DNA of 64,000 bases, from assembly GCF_008298035.1 (NCBI RefSeq), contig NZ_CP042910.1:4603001-4667000 (forward strand), written 5' to 3'. The position numbers were made by a program, and so were the translations under genes. A model generated the notes under the pieces. It was not told the origin of the DNA. It saw only the letters and a program-made list of their open reading frames with translations, and searched no databases. Below are positions 27,216-35,718 of this stretch, in pieces. This DNA is from Gimesia maris (GTDB taxonomy: Bacteria > Planctomycetota > Planctomycetia > Planctomycetales > Planctomycetaceae). Every line of letters begins with the position of its first letter. Within the stretch, counting starts at the first letter, position 1.

Positions 27216-27889
27216 GACTTTGTTCCAAATCAGATTCGCGGATTGTTTAGAGAAACTGTATTTCGCAATGCCTCAGTCAGACAAAATACTCAGACATATA
27301 AATATAGACACTTCTGAGCCTAATATCTAACGCCTCGCTCACCCCCCTGACAAGCGCTTTCTCTGACGACACACTTGAATTTTACAGGATAGAACGGACC
27401 GTAACGACGCGCTGTATCACAACAACTTAGCGATACAATCCTCACACACATCCCCGACATCCCATTTTAACACACTTGTATCCACCGACCGGGATACCCG
27501 GTTAATCTCCTTTTTTGTAAGTCGATACCAGATTTCAAATTAAACCGAGTAAGCCTAATACGTATGTTATACTTTGTATATTTGACCGTCTTTTATTATG
27601 AAGGCCGTTTATAGGATTATTTGCTAATGGACGGGTTAGGCAAATCTTCCGTTTCTTTTACGCAACATGGGTAAAAAAATACATTTACAGCAAAATGGAA
27701 TTTTGCAATCGCCCTGCTGCTCCCATAAAATCATCAGAATGTAAGACTGTCCAGATCATGAATCTGGAATGTACTTACAGTAATTTTCAGTGTTTAGCAC
27801 AAACATACCGTATAATTTGTGGAAGTGACTCAGCTTCTGACAATCAGTTACCGGAATTACTAGAACGACATAACAGGTAATCAATCTCC
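27216..27889. other. Long divergent intergenic region of the HlyD cluster
   Basis: 674 bases separate the two divergent arms of the adaptor cluster and should carry both promoters. The centre is AT-rich (27540-27620) with TATACT near 27569 as a possible -10. A 15-bp perfect palindrome lies at 27488-27502 and is listed separately. The one 61-codon frame on the plus strand (27695-27880) has no ribosome binding site, and I do not consider it a gene. Confidence 0.45.
27488..27502. promoter_or_regulatory. Palindromic operator-like site
   Basis: ACCGGG-ATA-CCCGGT is a perfect dyad in the intergenic region between the divergent adaptor genes, upstream of the AT-rich promoter-like stretch. Its position and symmetry suit a dimeric transcription factor controlling both directions. 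No regulator gene is adjacent, so this is an inference from position only. Confidence 0.35.
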
Positions 27890-29917
27890 ATGACAAGCAC
27901 TCAATCACCGACACCGGGTCAGACCCGTGAACGTGTCATTCGCATCGCACGAGAGATCGAAGAGTTCGCTCATTCCAATGTCGCCGCGGAGACTTTTTTT
28001 CGCGAATTCCTCAGACGTGTTGTTGCAGGCCTGGGAGCAACTGCAGGAGCCGCCTGGCTGATTGATGAGAGCGGTCGACTGGCTGTAAAAAGTGAATTGA
28101 ATCTGGCTGACACCGGATTCTATGAAGAACCTGAAGCCATTCTCAAGAACCAGCGACTGTTATCTGATGTCTTATCAACAGCGGAAGCGCGCATCTTTGC
28201 AGCGGATGCGGAAAACGACGTTCACCTGCCCACAGACAATCTGATAGTAGTCGCGGCGCTCACCATCCGAAAAAAACCTGTCGGTGTTATTGAAATCTTT
28301 CAGCGATCCAACGCTCCCAAACAGGCCCACCCTGGCTATCTGCAGTTTGTTGAGCAAATGTCTGGTTACGCTTCTCATTATCTGGCAGAACGGGAAAAAG
28401 CCAGTCAGACAGATGCATCACTGGAAGTCTGGGAAGAAGTCGACCAGTTTGTGCAACAGATACATCGCAGCCTGGACCTGACGGAAGTTGGCGCGACAGT
28501 TGTTAATGATGGTCGGCAACTGTTAAATGCAGATCGAGTCAGCCTGGCGATGCAATACGGAAAAAAAACCGTTATTGAAGCCATTAATGGTCAGGATAAA
28601 GTCAACAAACGTGCCAACACCGTTCGCCTGCTTTCTAAACTGGCAAACAAAGCATTGGCCATGCGGGAAACATTTATATATTCCGGATCGAATGATGCGA
28701 TTCCACCCCAGATAGAAGAACCACTGGCTGACTATCTGCAGGAAAGTGGAGCGCGTATGATTCTGATTGTGCCGCTCTTCGAACCAGACCAAGTCATTAA
28801 ATCAGATGAAGAAGCACTCGGTCGTATGAAAGATACACCGAAGAAGCTGATTGGTGGTTTAATCGTGGAACAGATAACTGACAGCCAGCCCCGCCCCCAC
28901 CTGGAAAGTCGTGCGGAACTTCTGTCTGGTCACATCGCCAGTGGAATTGCTAACTCACGCAATTACGAAAGTATCTTCCTGATGCCTCTCTGGAGGTTTA
29001 TCGGTCGCTGTTTCGCGGCATTGCGAGGCAAAACCCTGGTAAAAACACTGGTAGTGATTGCTTTAATCGTCGCTGCTGGTGTCGCATTGGCCCTGGTTCC
29101 TTATGATTATCGCGTGAGTTGCGACGGGCGGCTGATGCCTATGGTTCAACGCGAAGTATTTACTAACTGGGAAGGCGAAGTCGTCGCCATCCACGTCCAG
29201 AGTGGTCAACGGGTGAAAAAGGGAGAACTCCTGGTTGAAATTCGTAATGAAGATCTCAAAGCACAGCTACTGGAAACGGAAAACAAGCTTAATGAACTTC
29301 GGCTGATGCGTTTAACATTGAATGCACAGCTGCAGTCAGGAAATAATAACAAACGTCCTGTCGATGAAATCACGAAACTGCGTGGTCAACTAAACGAGAC
29401 AGAGACTCAAATCTCCGGTGTACTGAAACAACTGGAAATTCTACGAGACCGGTTGGATAAACTGAATGTCAAAGCACCGATTGACGGTGTTGTTACCACA
29501 TTCCAGATCGAACAATTGTTGATCAATCGTCCTGTGCAGCGCGGGGAACTTCTGCTGGAAATCATGGATCCTAATGGTCCCTGGCAGTTGGAACTGGATG
29601 TAGAAGAAAAGCGTATGGGACATATCCTGCGCGCCACCGAGAGAAAGGGTGACATCGGGCTGCCAGTTGAATTCATCCTGGCAACATCGAATGAACTATC
29701 TTACGAAGGTGAAGTCACGGAATTTTCCACACGTACTAACTCTTCTGAAGAAAATGGCAGTATTGTGGAAACCTATGCTACGTTTGACAAGGAAAAACTT
29801 CCCCTGCTCCGCATCGGGGCGGAAGTCAGTGCCAAGATTGATTGTGGCGAACGCAGTCTGTTCTATGTACTGTTTGGAGACGTGGTTGAAACCTGTCGTC
29901 GTTACTTCTGGTTTTAA
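27890..29917 (+). CDS. GAF-GAF-transmembrane-HlyD fusion protein
   Basis: This 675-residue protein has two cytoplasmic GAF-like sensor domains: about 20-170, with AGAAWLIDESGRLAVK and KKPVGVIEIFQRS, and about 185-365, with DRVSLAMQYGKK and ARMILIVPLF. A single membrane helix follows (VKTLVVIALIVAAGVALAL, about 383-402), then an extracytoplasmic HlyD-type adaptor: a lipoyl half VFTNWEGEVVAIHVQSGQRV, a coiled coil, VKAPIDGVVTTFQIEQ, and a beta-barrel. GAF domains bind small ligands, so this adaptor may sense cytoplasmic signals. It is divergent from the M50-HlyD/HlyD operon and very likely part of the same system. Its 3' end carries a shared terminator. Confidence 0.9.
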   Translation: MTSTQSPTPGQTRERVIRIAREIEEFAHSNVAAETFFREFLRRVVAGLGATAGAAWLIDESGRLAVKSELNLADTGFYEEPEAILKNQRLLSDVLSTAEARIFAADAENDVHLPTDNLIVVAALTIRKKPVGVIEIFQRSNAPKQAHPGYLQFVEQMSGYASHYLAEREKASQTDASLEVWEEVDQFVQQIHRSLDLTEVGATVVNDGRQLLNADRVSLAMQYGKKTVIEAINGQDKVNKRANTVRLLSKLANKALAMRETFIYSGSNDAIPPQIEEPLADYLQESGARMILIVPLFEPDQVIKSDEEALGRMKDTPKKLIGGLIVEQITDSQPRPHLESRAELLSGHIASGIANSRNYESIFLMPLWRFIGRCFAALRGKTLVKTLVVIALIVAAGVALALVPYDYRVSCDGRLMPMVQREVFTNWEGEVVAIHVQSGQRVKKGELLVEIRNEDLKAQLLETENKLNELRLMRLTLNAQLQSGNNNKRPVDEITKLRGQLNETETQISGVLKQLEILRDRLDKLNVKAPIDGVVTTFQIEQLLINRPVQRGELLLEIMDPNGPWQLELDVEEKRMGHILRATERKGDIGLPVEFILATSNELSYEGEVTEFSTRTNSSEENGSIVETYATFDKEKLPLLRIGAEVSAKIDCGERSLFYVLFGDVVETCRRYFWF

Positions 29918-29949
29918 ATCTGTTTCTATCTGACAATTACCATTAAATA

Positions 29950-29985
29950 AAAACTCCCCTGCTGATCGCAACAGGGGAGTTTTTT
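29950..29985. terminator. Bidirectional rho-independent terminator
   Basis: AACTCCCCTG and CAGGGGAGTT (29952-29961 and 29972-29981) form a strong stem flanked by A-run and T-run. It serves both the GAF-HlyD gene (plus) and the His-rich lipoprotein gene (minus), which converge here. Confidence 0.9.
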
Positions 29986-30011
29986 AATGTTCGCTTCCAA
30001 CTGAATGATTT

Positions 30012-30641
30012 CTATTCAGTTTTAGACTTTGCTTCTTCTTTCGCAGGAGCAGGCTTTTCAGCTTCTGGCTTTTTTGATTCAGGTTTTTCATGATCATGAT
30101 CATGGTCGTGCTCAGCATGGTCGTGTCCTTCATGCTCACCATGGCTCAGATCGACATGAAAGTGGTTTTCGCCGATATCTAGATGGAAGTGACCGTTCAG
30201 ATCTGATTCCTTTTTGATCGAATCGGGAATCGCTTTTCCTTCAGCAACAAACCGTGAGGACTTTCCCTCTTCTTCCCCATCCAGAGGTTTAGCAGCCAGG
30301 GGAATTTCATGTTCTTTGTCACCGATCTCAAGATCAAAATCGATTTCCTTCCCGGCAATCGGGAATGCAGTTTTGGCATCGGGCCCCAGAATATAGGCTG
30401 TCAGTGTGCGGCCTGCTTCATCGAAGACCACTTCCACATGATACTGTTCCTCACCGACTTCCAGTAGATGCCCACCATTGGGGCCATGGGCATGATCGTG
30501 CCCGTGTGCATGTTCTGCTTCCACCGATGCAGCCGAATCTTTGTCGTCAAAAGTACGGGTATCGCTCTGCGCGGAACACCCCGTGAAGAGTGCCAGTCCA
30601 AAACTGCATAATGCCACTTGAATGGTTTGATTGAAACGCAT
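30012..30641 (-). CDS. Histidine-rich lipoprotein, probable metal binder
   Basis: This 209-residue protein has a lipoprotein signal (ALCSFGLALFTGC, acylated Cys near 22). A His-rich stretch HAHGHDHAHGPNGGHLLEV follows, then a beta-rich core (YHVEVVFDEAGRTLTAYILGP, HFHLDIGENHFHVDLSHGEHEGHDH), a second His/Asp cluster, and a long Lys/Glu/Pro/Ala tail. The histidine clusters imply binding of zinc, copper or nickel in the periplasm. Tail composition suggests an extended spacer. Upstream on the same strand is a POT transporter; the 132-base gap means they may or may not share a transcript. Confidence 0.85.
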   Translation of the reverse strand: MRFNQTIQVALCSFGLALFTGCSAQSDTRTFDDKDSAASVEAEHAHGHDHAHGPNGGHLLEVGEEQYHVEVVFDEAGRTLTAYILGPDAKTAFPIAGKEIDFDLEIGDKEHEIPLAAKPLDGEEEGKSSRFVAEGKAIPDSIKKESDLNGHFHLDIGENHFHVDLSHGEHEGHDHAEHDHDHDHEKPESKKPEAEKPAPAKEEAKSKTE

Positions 30642-30773
30642 TTCTGATTCCTTATCAATCTGGTAAAAATATTTGGGAAAATTCCGTCAGCCGATCTGCC
30701 ACCGCCGACGGAACGAATCATAACAGTATTACTTGTAAATAAAAGCAGTCCGGGATTAGATTTTAAAGCCGCT

Positions 30774-32174
30774 TTATTGAATCCCTTCTTCCTCTGCCAG
30801 AGCCGTTTCCGCATCATCATCCTGAATATAGGTTTTTCCTTTATAGAACCTGGCAACAAACACAAAAAGAACCGCAGCGACAAACATCAAACCGGAAAAG
30901 AACCAGAAATAAGAGGCGCCTTCCAGACGGGAAGTATTTTCATCAATCATAATAAATTTATTGACTTCTGCAGTCATCAGATTCCCGGCCGTCATGGATA
31001 GAAAATACAAAGACATAATGAATGATTTCATTGATTTCGGTGCCTGTGTATAAGAAAATTCCAGGCAGGTAATGGAAACCATCACTTCTCCAGCGGTCAA
31101 GACAAAATAGGGAAGCGCCTGCCAGAGAATAGAGGGAGGGCTGCCTGCAGAAGAGTCGATGCGGATCTGTATCAATGCAGTGATTGCAAACGAAGCCGCT
31201 GCCAGAAAAAAACCAATCGATATCTTTCGGAGGGGAGTCAGGGGAAATACTTTGTCAATTAATGGGTAAATCACATAGGAAAAAGTGGGAATCAGGATCA
31301 GGATAAACAGAGGATTAAATGCCTGCACTTCGGCAGCCCCCAGTTTAATATTTCCCCAGGGAGTCATCAGATCCTGATTCATATTGACTCCCTGTAGTAC
31401 CCAGGAGGAACCTGTTTGATCAAAGAGAGACCAGAAAATGGGAAGAAAGACATAATACAATACGGAAAGATTCAACAACGCCTGTAAGCCTTCTTTCCCA
31501 AACGTTTCTGTACGAAATTTTTTCCAGCCGGATGCAGGGATATGCACAAACTGGTTACGCCCCAACCAGAATAGAATCGTGGCCAGCAGCATCAGTATCC
31601 CGGGAATCCCAAATGCATAATGTGGACCATAATATTCGAGTACCTTGGGAATCATAATCGAAGCAACAAAAGCACCGAGATTAATGGCGAGATAAAACCA
31701 GCCAAATACTTTGCTAAGCAGATGATGATTCTTATTCCCAAACTGGTCACCCACATGTGCAGAGACGCAAGGCTTAATTCCCCCTGCTCCGATGGCAATC
31801 AGACTCAGGCCAATAAACAATCCGACGCGTGTTTCATCAATGGCAAGCGCCAGATGTCCCAGGCAGTACACAATCGAAAGAATGAGAATGGTTTTATACT
31901 TTCCCCAGAACACATCGGAGAGAATCGATCCGAGAAGTGGAAAGAAGTAGACGGCTGCAACAAACTGGTGGAAATAAGCAATCGCCTGTTCATTCTGCAT
32001 GTGATCCGGTTTGCCACTGGCATTCAGCATGAATTGTGTCATGAACACAACAAGAATTCCGCGCATTCCGTAAAAGCTGAAGCGCTCCGCTGCTTCATTT
32101 CCCACGATATAGGGAATCCCGGAAGGCATTTTCTCTGTTGGAACGGGTGCCGTTTTATATTTTGCCTGTGCCAT
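30774..32174 (-). CDS. POT/PTR-family proton-coupled peptide transporter
   Basis: This 466-residue MFS transporter of the proton-dependent oligopeptide (POT/PTR2) family is recognised by the N-terminal ERFSFYGMRGILVVFM helix (ExxERFxYY-like motif) and by FGWFYLAINLGAFVAS in the fifth helix region. It would import di- and tripeptides with protons across the inner membrane. About 12-14 membrane helices are visible and the length is normal. It lies 26 bases after the split-Rad50 C-half gene's stop side and on the same strand, so readthrough from that operon is possible, though a functional link is not obvious. Confidence 0.92.
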   Translation of the reverse strand: MAQAKYKTAPVPTEKMPSGIPYIVGNEAAERFSFYGMRGILVVFMTQFMLNASGKPDHMQNEQAIAYFHQFVAAVYFFPLLGSILSDVFWGKYKTILILSIVYCLGHLALAIDETRVGLFIGLSLIAIGAGGIKPCVSAHVGDQFGNKNHHLLSKVFGWFYLAINLGAFVASIMIPKVLEYYGPHYAFGIPGILMLLATILFWLGRNQFVHIPASGWKKFRTETFGKEGLQALLNLSVLYYVFLPIFWSLFDQTGSSWVLQGVNMNQDLMTPWGNIKLGAAEVQAFNPLFILILIPTFSYVIYPLIDKVFPLTPLRKISIGFFLAAASFAITALIQIRIDSSAGSPPSILWQALPYFVLTAGEVMVSITCLEFSYTQAPKSMKSFIMSLYFLSMTAGNLMTAEVNKFIMIDENTSRLEGASYFWFFSGLMFVAAVLFVFVARFYKGKTYIQDDDAETALAEEEGIQ

Positions 32175-32200
32175 AAATGAATCAAGTCCTTTGATAAAAT

Positions 32201-32914
32201 TCAGCGCTCGTGATGTGTGTTTCTATTGTCCTGCCAGTCCGATTCGATCCGTTGCACCTGGACGCCGTCTTTCGAAGGTGAAAACTGGTAAATACAGTCA
32301 GCATAGCGTTCAAACATGCTGGAATCATGATGGCTGATCATGATGATCTGAAAGCCGAGCGCTTCCCCTGCTTCATGAATGATTTTGACAAGTCGCGGCA
32401 CCAGGTCGGGGCGTAACCAGCAATCCTGCTCATCCAGGACAAGTACGCGGCGGTGCTCCTTCTCATCAAGGGTCATCAGGGCAAACATCCGCAATCCGAC
32501 TGAAAGGACATTGGCAACCGAGCCTCCCTGACCACGCATGATGTCTTCGATATTCCCCTCACGTTCAATCTGGAATTCCACACTGGCCGAATTGTGCTTC
32601 CACTCTGCGTTGGCTTTGAGCTTCAAAGGCTGTTCAAGAACCTCCTGCAGAGCGATTGTCAGTTTTTCCTGAATCAGCTGCAGTTCCTGCTCAAACAGCT
32701 GACCGCTGAGAGTTTCCAGAGCTTCGGTCACCTGTCCGGAAATTGCCACGTATTGTTCGGTTAACCGTATTTGTTCGGACAGCGTGGTTTTTTCTTTCAT
32801 TTTCTGCTTCCGAACCGCGGCCAGTTCCCAGCATCTGCGTTGTAATGCAAGTGGAGAGCGCAGTTCTTCCGTAGCAAAATCCGGTTCATGGGGAGAAGGC
32901 GGTTTATTCATCAT
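32201..32914 (-). CDS. Rad50/SbcC-like ATPase, separate C-terminal half
   Basis: This 237-residue protein contains only what is normally the C-terminal half of a Rad50/SMC-type ATPase. A short coiled coil (about 20-95) leads to the ABC signature region GQGGSVANVLSVGLR (128-142), Walker B VLVLDEQD (157-164) and the switch histidine loop ISHHDSS (194-200). No Walker A is present, so it cannot bind and hydrolyse ATP alone. The missing half is encoded by the first gene of the same operon. The signature GQGGS replaces the common LSGGE/Q, as seen in some divergent Rad50-like proteins. It is last in a four-gene operon with overlapping upstream genes. Confidence 0.85.
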   Translation of the reverse strand: MMNKPPSPHEPDFATEELRSPLALQRRCWELAAVRKQKMKEKTTLSEQIRLTEQYVAISGQVTEALETLSGQLFEQELQLIQEKLTIALQEVLEQPLKLKANAEWKHNSASVEFQIEREGNIEDIMRGQGGSVANVLSVGLRMFALMTLDEKEHRRVLVLDEQDCWLRPDLVPRLVKIIHEAGEALGFQIIMISHHDSSMFERYADCIYQFSPSKDGVQVQRIESDWQDNRNTHHER

Positions 32915-32943
32915 TGGTGATCTTTATCTACTGCTCTCAGGAT

Positions 32944-33249
32944 TCAGTTCGCGTCTGTGGCGTGATGCTCGGTTTCAATCTTCTGCAGTTCCGCTTCAAT
33001 TTGAACGAGACTCTGATGATATTCCGCACGCTTTCGTGTATTTTCAGCCTTCATCTGCTCTAACTTTTCTTTTAAGGCATCCAGCTGATCGGTGCCGTAT
33101 TCGTCCCGTGCCTGCTGTTTCAGTTCGTTCAGATTTTGCTCTGCATTGACCAGATCGCGTTCTGATTCAATCTTGCGCTTATTCAGTTTCTGAAACTGTT
33201 CCGTTAACGCTTCTATTTCGGGCACTGCCCCTGATCGATCAGTCGACAT
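32944..33249 (-). CDS. Small coiled-coil protein of the split Mre11-Rad50 operon
   Basis: From the ATG at 33249 (GAGG ten bases upstream; the upstream GTG at 33264 is less likely) this is a 101-residue protein made almost wholly of heptad-like coiled coil (EALTEQFQKLNKRKIESERD ... IEAELQKIETEHH). Its start overlaps the preceding nuclease gene by 11 bp, which implies translational coupling. By position and form it may supply, bridge or cap the coiled-coil arm missing between the two Rad50-like halves. It has no enzymatic motif. No homologue is recognised. Confidence 0.8.
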   Translation of the reverse strand: MSTDRSGAVPEIEALTEQFQKLNKRKIESERDLVNAEQNLNELKQQARDEYGTDQLDALKEKLEQMKAENTRKRAEYHQSLVQIEAELQKIETEHHATDAN

Positions 33250-34186
33250 GATGGGAAACCTCACTTGCTAATTTGCGTACTTCATCCGCGACCGCGGCCT
33301 GAAACTGTGTTAAATTTTTTTCCAGAAATAATTTCAGCCCTGCACCACTGTCTGTGCGACGTGTCTGTAATTCGGCCAGGCCTGAAATGAAAGCGGAAGG
33401 AAGTCCCTGCTCGGAATCATCCTGTACTTCCGCGTGAAAGATTTCGTCGAATGGACGATGGGGTACTTCGATGACAGACCTCTGCCAGCCCTCCCCCGTG
33501 ACTTCCAGCTTCAACACCGAAGGCACGTGTGCCCGTGATGCATCACTACGGGAGCGGCGGACGATGTTACCGGGAGTCACCCAGGTGGTCTGCCCTTTTA
33601 CGACATCTTCCAGCCTACGATGGATATGACCGTTAATCACATAATCCACCCCCTTGATCTCATAGGGCTTATAATGCCCCTGCTCCTCGTAGCCGGGCAC
33701 GATCAGATCGTGATGCGAAACCCAGATGGCCAGGGGAGTCTCTTCACACGGATCGATCTCAAGTGACTTTGGCAGCTTTTTTCCCCAGGAAGTCCCACCG
33801 ATCAACACCGGTCGCCCCTGCATTTTTCCTCGCCAGGGGGTCTCGTCTGAGAGCAGATGATATTTTCCGGCCTGTATGAGAATACTCAGAGTGTCGTGTT
33901 CATTCAGTTGATTTTCCCGACAATCATGATTTCCGTAAATCCCGTAAACGGGTGTCTCAAATAAATTCAACAGCTGACATAACAGCCAGTTCTGATTGTC
34001 GCGGGGCACATGGAACAAATCCCCCAGCAGCACAGACAGCAGGTTCTGCTCGCGGGCAGTCTCTATACACCAGCTCAGTTTTTCCAGCACGACCAGTGGG
34101 TAGTCATCTTTCCGAAATCCGGGGATGCGGCCTTCGACATGGGGATCGCCAATCAACAGCACGCCGGAGTAGTTTTCATGCGCCAT
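33239..34186 (-). CDS. Mre11/SbcD-like metallophosphoesterase nuclease
   Basis: This 315-residue calcineurin-type phosphoesterase shows all metal-binding blocks in order: GDPHVEG (near 13), LLGDLFHVPR (near 54), YGNHDCRE (near 85), VSHHDLIV (near 156) and NGHIHRR (near 185). This set matches Mre11/SbcD nucleases, which cut DNA ends with manganese when driven by a Rad50/SbcC ATPase. The C-terminal part, about 220-315, could be the ATPase-docking segment. The gene overlaps both neighbours by 11 bp (34176-34186 and 33239-33249). Context with two Rad50-like halves supports a role in a DNA-end processing complex. Confidence 0.88.
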   Translation of the reverse strand: MAHENYSGVLLIGDPHVEGRIPGFRKDDYPLVVLEKLSWCIETAREQNLLSVLLGDLFHVPRDNQNWLLCQLLNLFETPVYGIYGNHDCRENQLNEHDTLSILIQAGKYHLLSDETPWRGKMQGRPVLIGGTSWGKKLPKSLEIDPCEETPLAIWVSHHDLIVPGYEEQGHYKPYEIKGVDYVINGHIHRRLEDVVKGQTTWVTPGNIVRRSRSDASRAHVPSVLKLEVTGEGWQRSVIEVPHRPFDEIFHAEVQDDSEQGLPSAFISGLAELQTRRTDSGAGLKLFLEKNLTQFQAAVADEVRKLASEVSHHVD

Positions 34187-35519
34187 GTGCGTGCCCCTTT
34201 AATCCTGTTTCTGCGGTTCTGATAAACTGGTCGGGCTCTAATGCTGCACCACAGGTCGGGCAACTGGGATTCTCTTTGACCCAGTTCTGTAATTGATCAC
34301 GGACAGCCTCATATTCCGACTCGCATTCCGCATGAATTACCTGCTGATGGTTGAACTGGACAGCCGCCTGCTCCCATTGCTGACAGAGTTGCTCTATTCT
34401 CTCCAGATCGGTCAACTCAGGAGGAGGCACGCAGGCCTCCAGCACTTCTGATTCCAGTCTGTCGAGCTGTCTACGTTCTTCCGACACGGCAATTTTTTGA
34501 ATCAATTTTTGTAAAGGATCCGTTTCAGCCAGTGAGGGAGGTTCTTTCAGTAGATTGAGACAATCCCCCGTAGCGGAAGCAGACCTTAACTCCAGTTCCT
34601 GAGTTCTGATCTCCCGAATCAATTTCTCGAGTCGCTCCGTCTGTTCCAATGGGGGCGGATTCGCCAGTGGCTGGAGCGTTGACACCTGAAAATGAGCGAC
34701 GCGCGTCTTATTCTCAAAAGCTTCATATCGCTGAGTCAAGACTTCCAGTGGTTTCTCATTTTCCTGTTCCAGCGAACCAGGTAATTTATTCAACGTTGCT
34801 ACGGTACCTGTTAACTGTAACACACGCTGGTCTGCATGCTGATAATCCTGAAGGAATGCTTCCAGATCTCTGATTCGCTGCTGCTCCTTAAGCAATGCTT
34901 CATAGCTTAGATTGAGCGACTCCAGGCGGGTCTCCAGTTCAGGAACCGGTTTCAGTAATTCAAGTACAATTTCAGTCGACTTTAACTCGTTCTGCTGTCG
35001 CTGATACTCCTGTTGCGCGGATTTCACTTTACTGCGATGCAGCTTCTGCATCTCGATTAAAACCGATGCATCGGAAGACGAAGCAAAGAATCGGGCTGCT
35101 CGACTGCCACGGTCCCCCAGTAAAAATATCGGAGATTTCTGTTCGCCAAAATGGACATCGAATTCGTCAGTGTCCCCCGCTTTGACTTTGGAAAGTTTCA
35201 ATATTTCATGTAACTGATCGGGAACACTGTTCCTCAAGCGATGATAATCAACACCATCAATATTATAGCTGACCGTTTTCTTTTTACGTTTCCACTCAAT
35301 TGTGTGTCCGTCGTCCGTTTCGACGATCACGCGACACTCTTTTTCGCCATGTCTGACCATGAAATCGCCGGTAGTATTCTCTGCCAGGATCTGAAGTGCA
35401 GAGACAAAAGCAGACTTGCCGCAATTGTTGGGTCCGGTCAGCACCGTCAGGCCGGGCGACAGATCAATCACGGTGTGTGAATGGCTCATAAAATTGTGTA
35501 ATGTAATCCGTTTTAACAT
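34176..35519 (-). CDS. Rad50/SbcC-like ATPase, separate N-terminal half with zinc hook
   Basis: With the start at 35519 (MLKRITLHNFMSHSH, the typical Rad50 N-terminus) this is 447 residues; an in-frame ATG at 35540 is also possible. It has the Walker A motif GPNNCGKS (29-36), Q-loop region, and then a long coiled coil from about 140. The protein ends soon after a CPTC zinc-hook motif (420-423) in SCPTCGAALEPDQF. There is no signature motif, Walker B or D-loop; these are on the last gene of the operon. So the ATPase head must form from two chains. It overlaps the Mre11-like gene by 11 bp. First gene of the operon. Confidence 0.85.
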   Translation of the reverse strand: MLKRITLHNFMSHSHTVIDLSPGLTVLTGPNNCGKSAFVSALQILAENTTGDFMVRHGEKECRVIVETDDGHTIEWKRKKKTVSYNIDGVDYHRLRNSVPDQLHEILKLSKVKAGDTDEFDVHFGEQKSPIFLLGDRGSRAARFFASSSDASVLIEMQKLHRSKVKSAQQEYQRQQNELKSTEIVLELLKPVPELETRLESLNLSYEALLKEQQRIRDLEAFLQDYQHADQRVLQLTGTVATLNKLPGSLEQENEKPLEVLTQRYEAFENKTRVAHFQVSTLQPLANPPPLEQTERLEKLIREIRTQELELRSASATGDCLNLLKEPPSLAETDPLQKLIQKIAVSEERRQLDRLESEVLEACVPPPELTDLERIEQLCQQWEQAAVQFNHQQVIHAECESEYEAVRDQLQNWVKENPSCPTCGAALEPDQFIRTAETGLKGHAHGA

Positions 35520-35718
35520 GTCAGAAAGTATAATCTCCATTCTCAATAATTCACAGGACAGGCACACCCGGTATTTCAGATCCTGAGAGAATCAGACTAT
35601 TGCGTTTACCGACTGGTTTGTGTCAAATAAATGGTAGCGATATGCCGGATCTGATAAGGTCTGCTGCACTTTACTTCGTTTTCTCTCCCCACCTTGTTTG
35701 ATGTAAGGGCAGCCGTCC

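Noticed and set aside
27695..27880. 61-codon frame before the GAF-HlyD gene, considered as a possible peptide substrate
   Set aside because: No ribosome binding site and no leader-peptide pattern.
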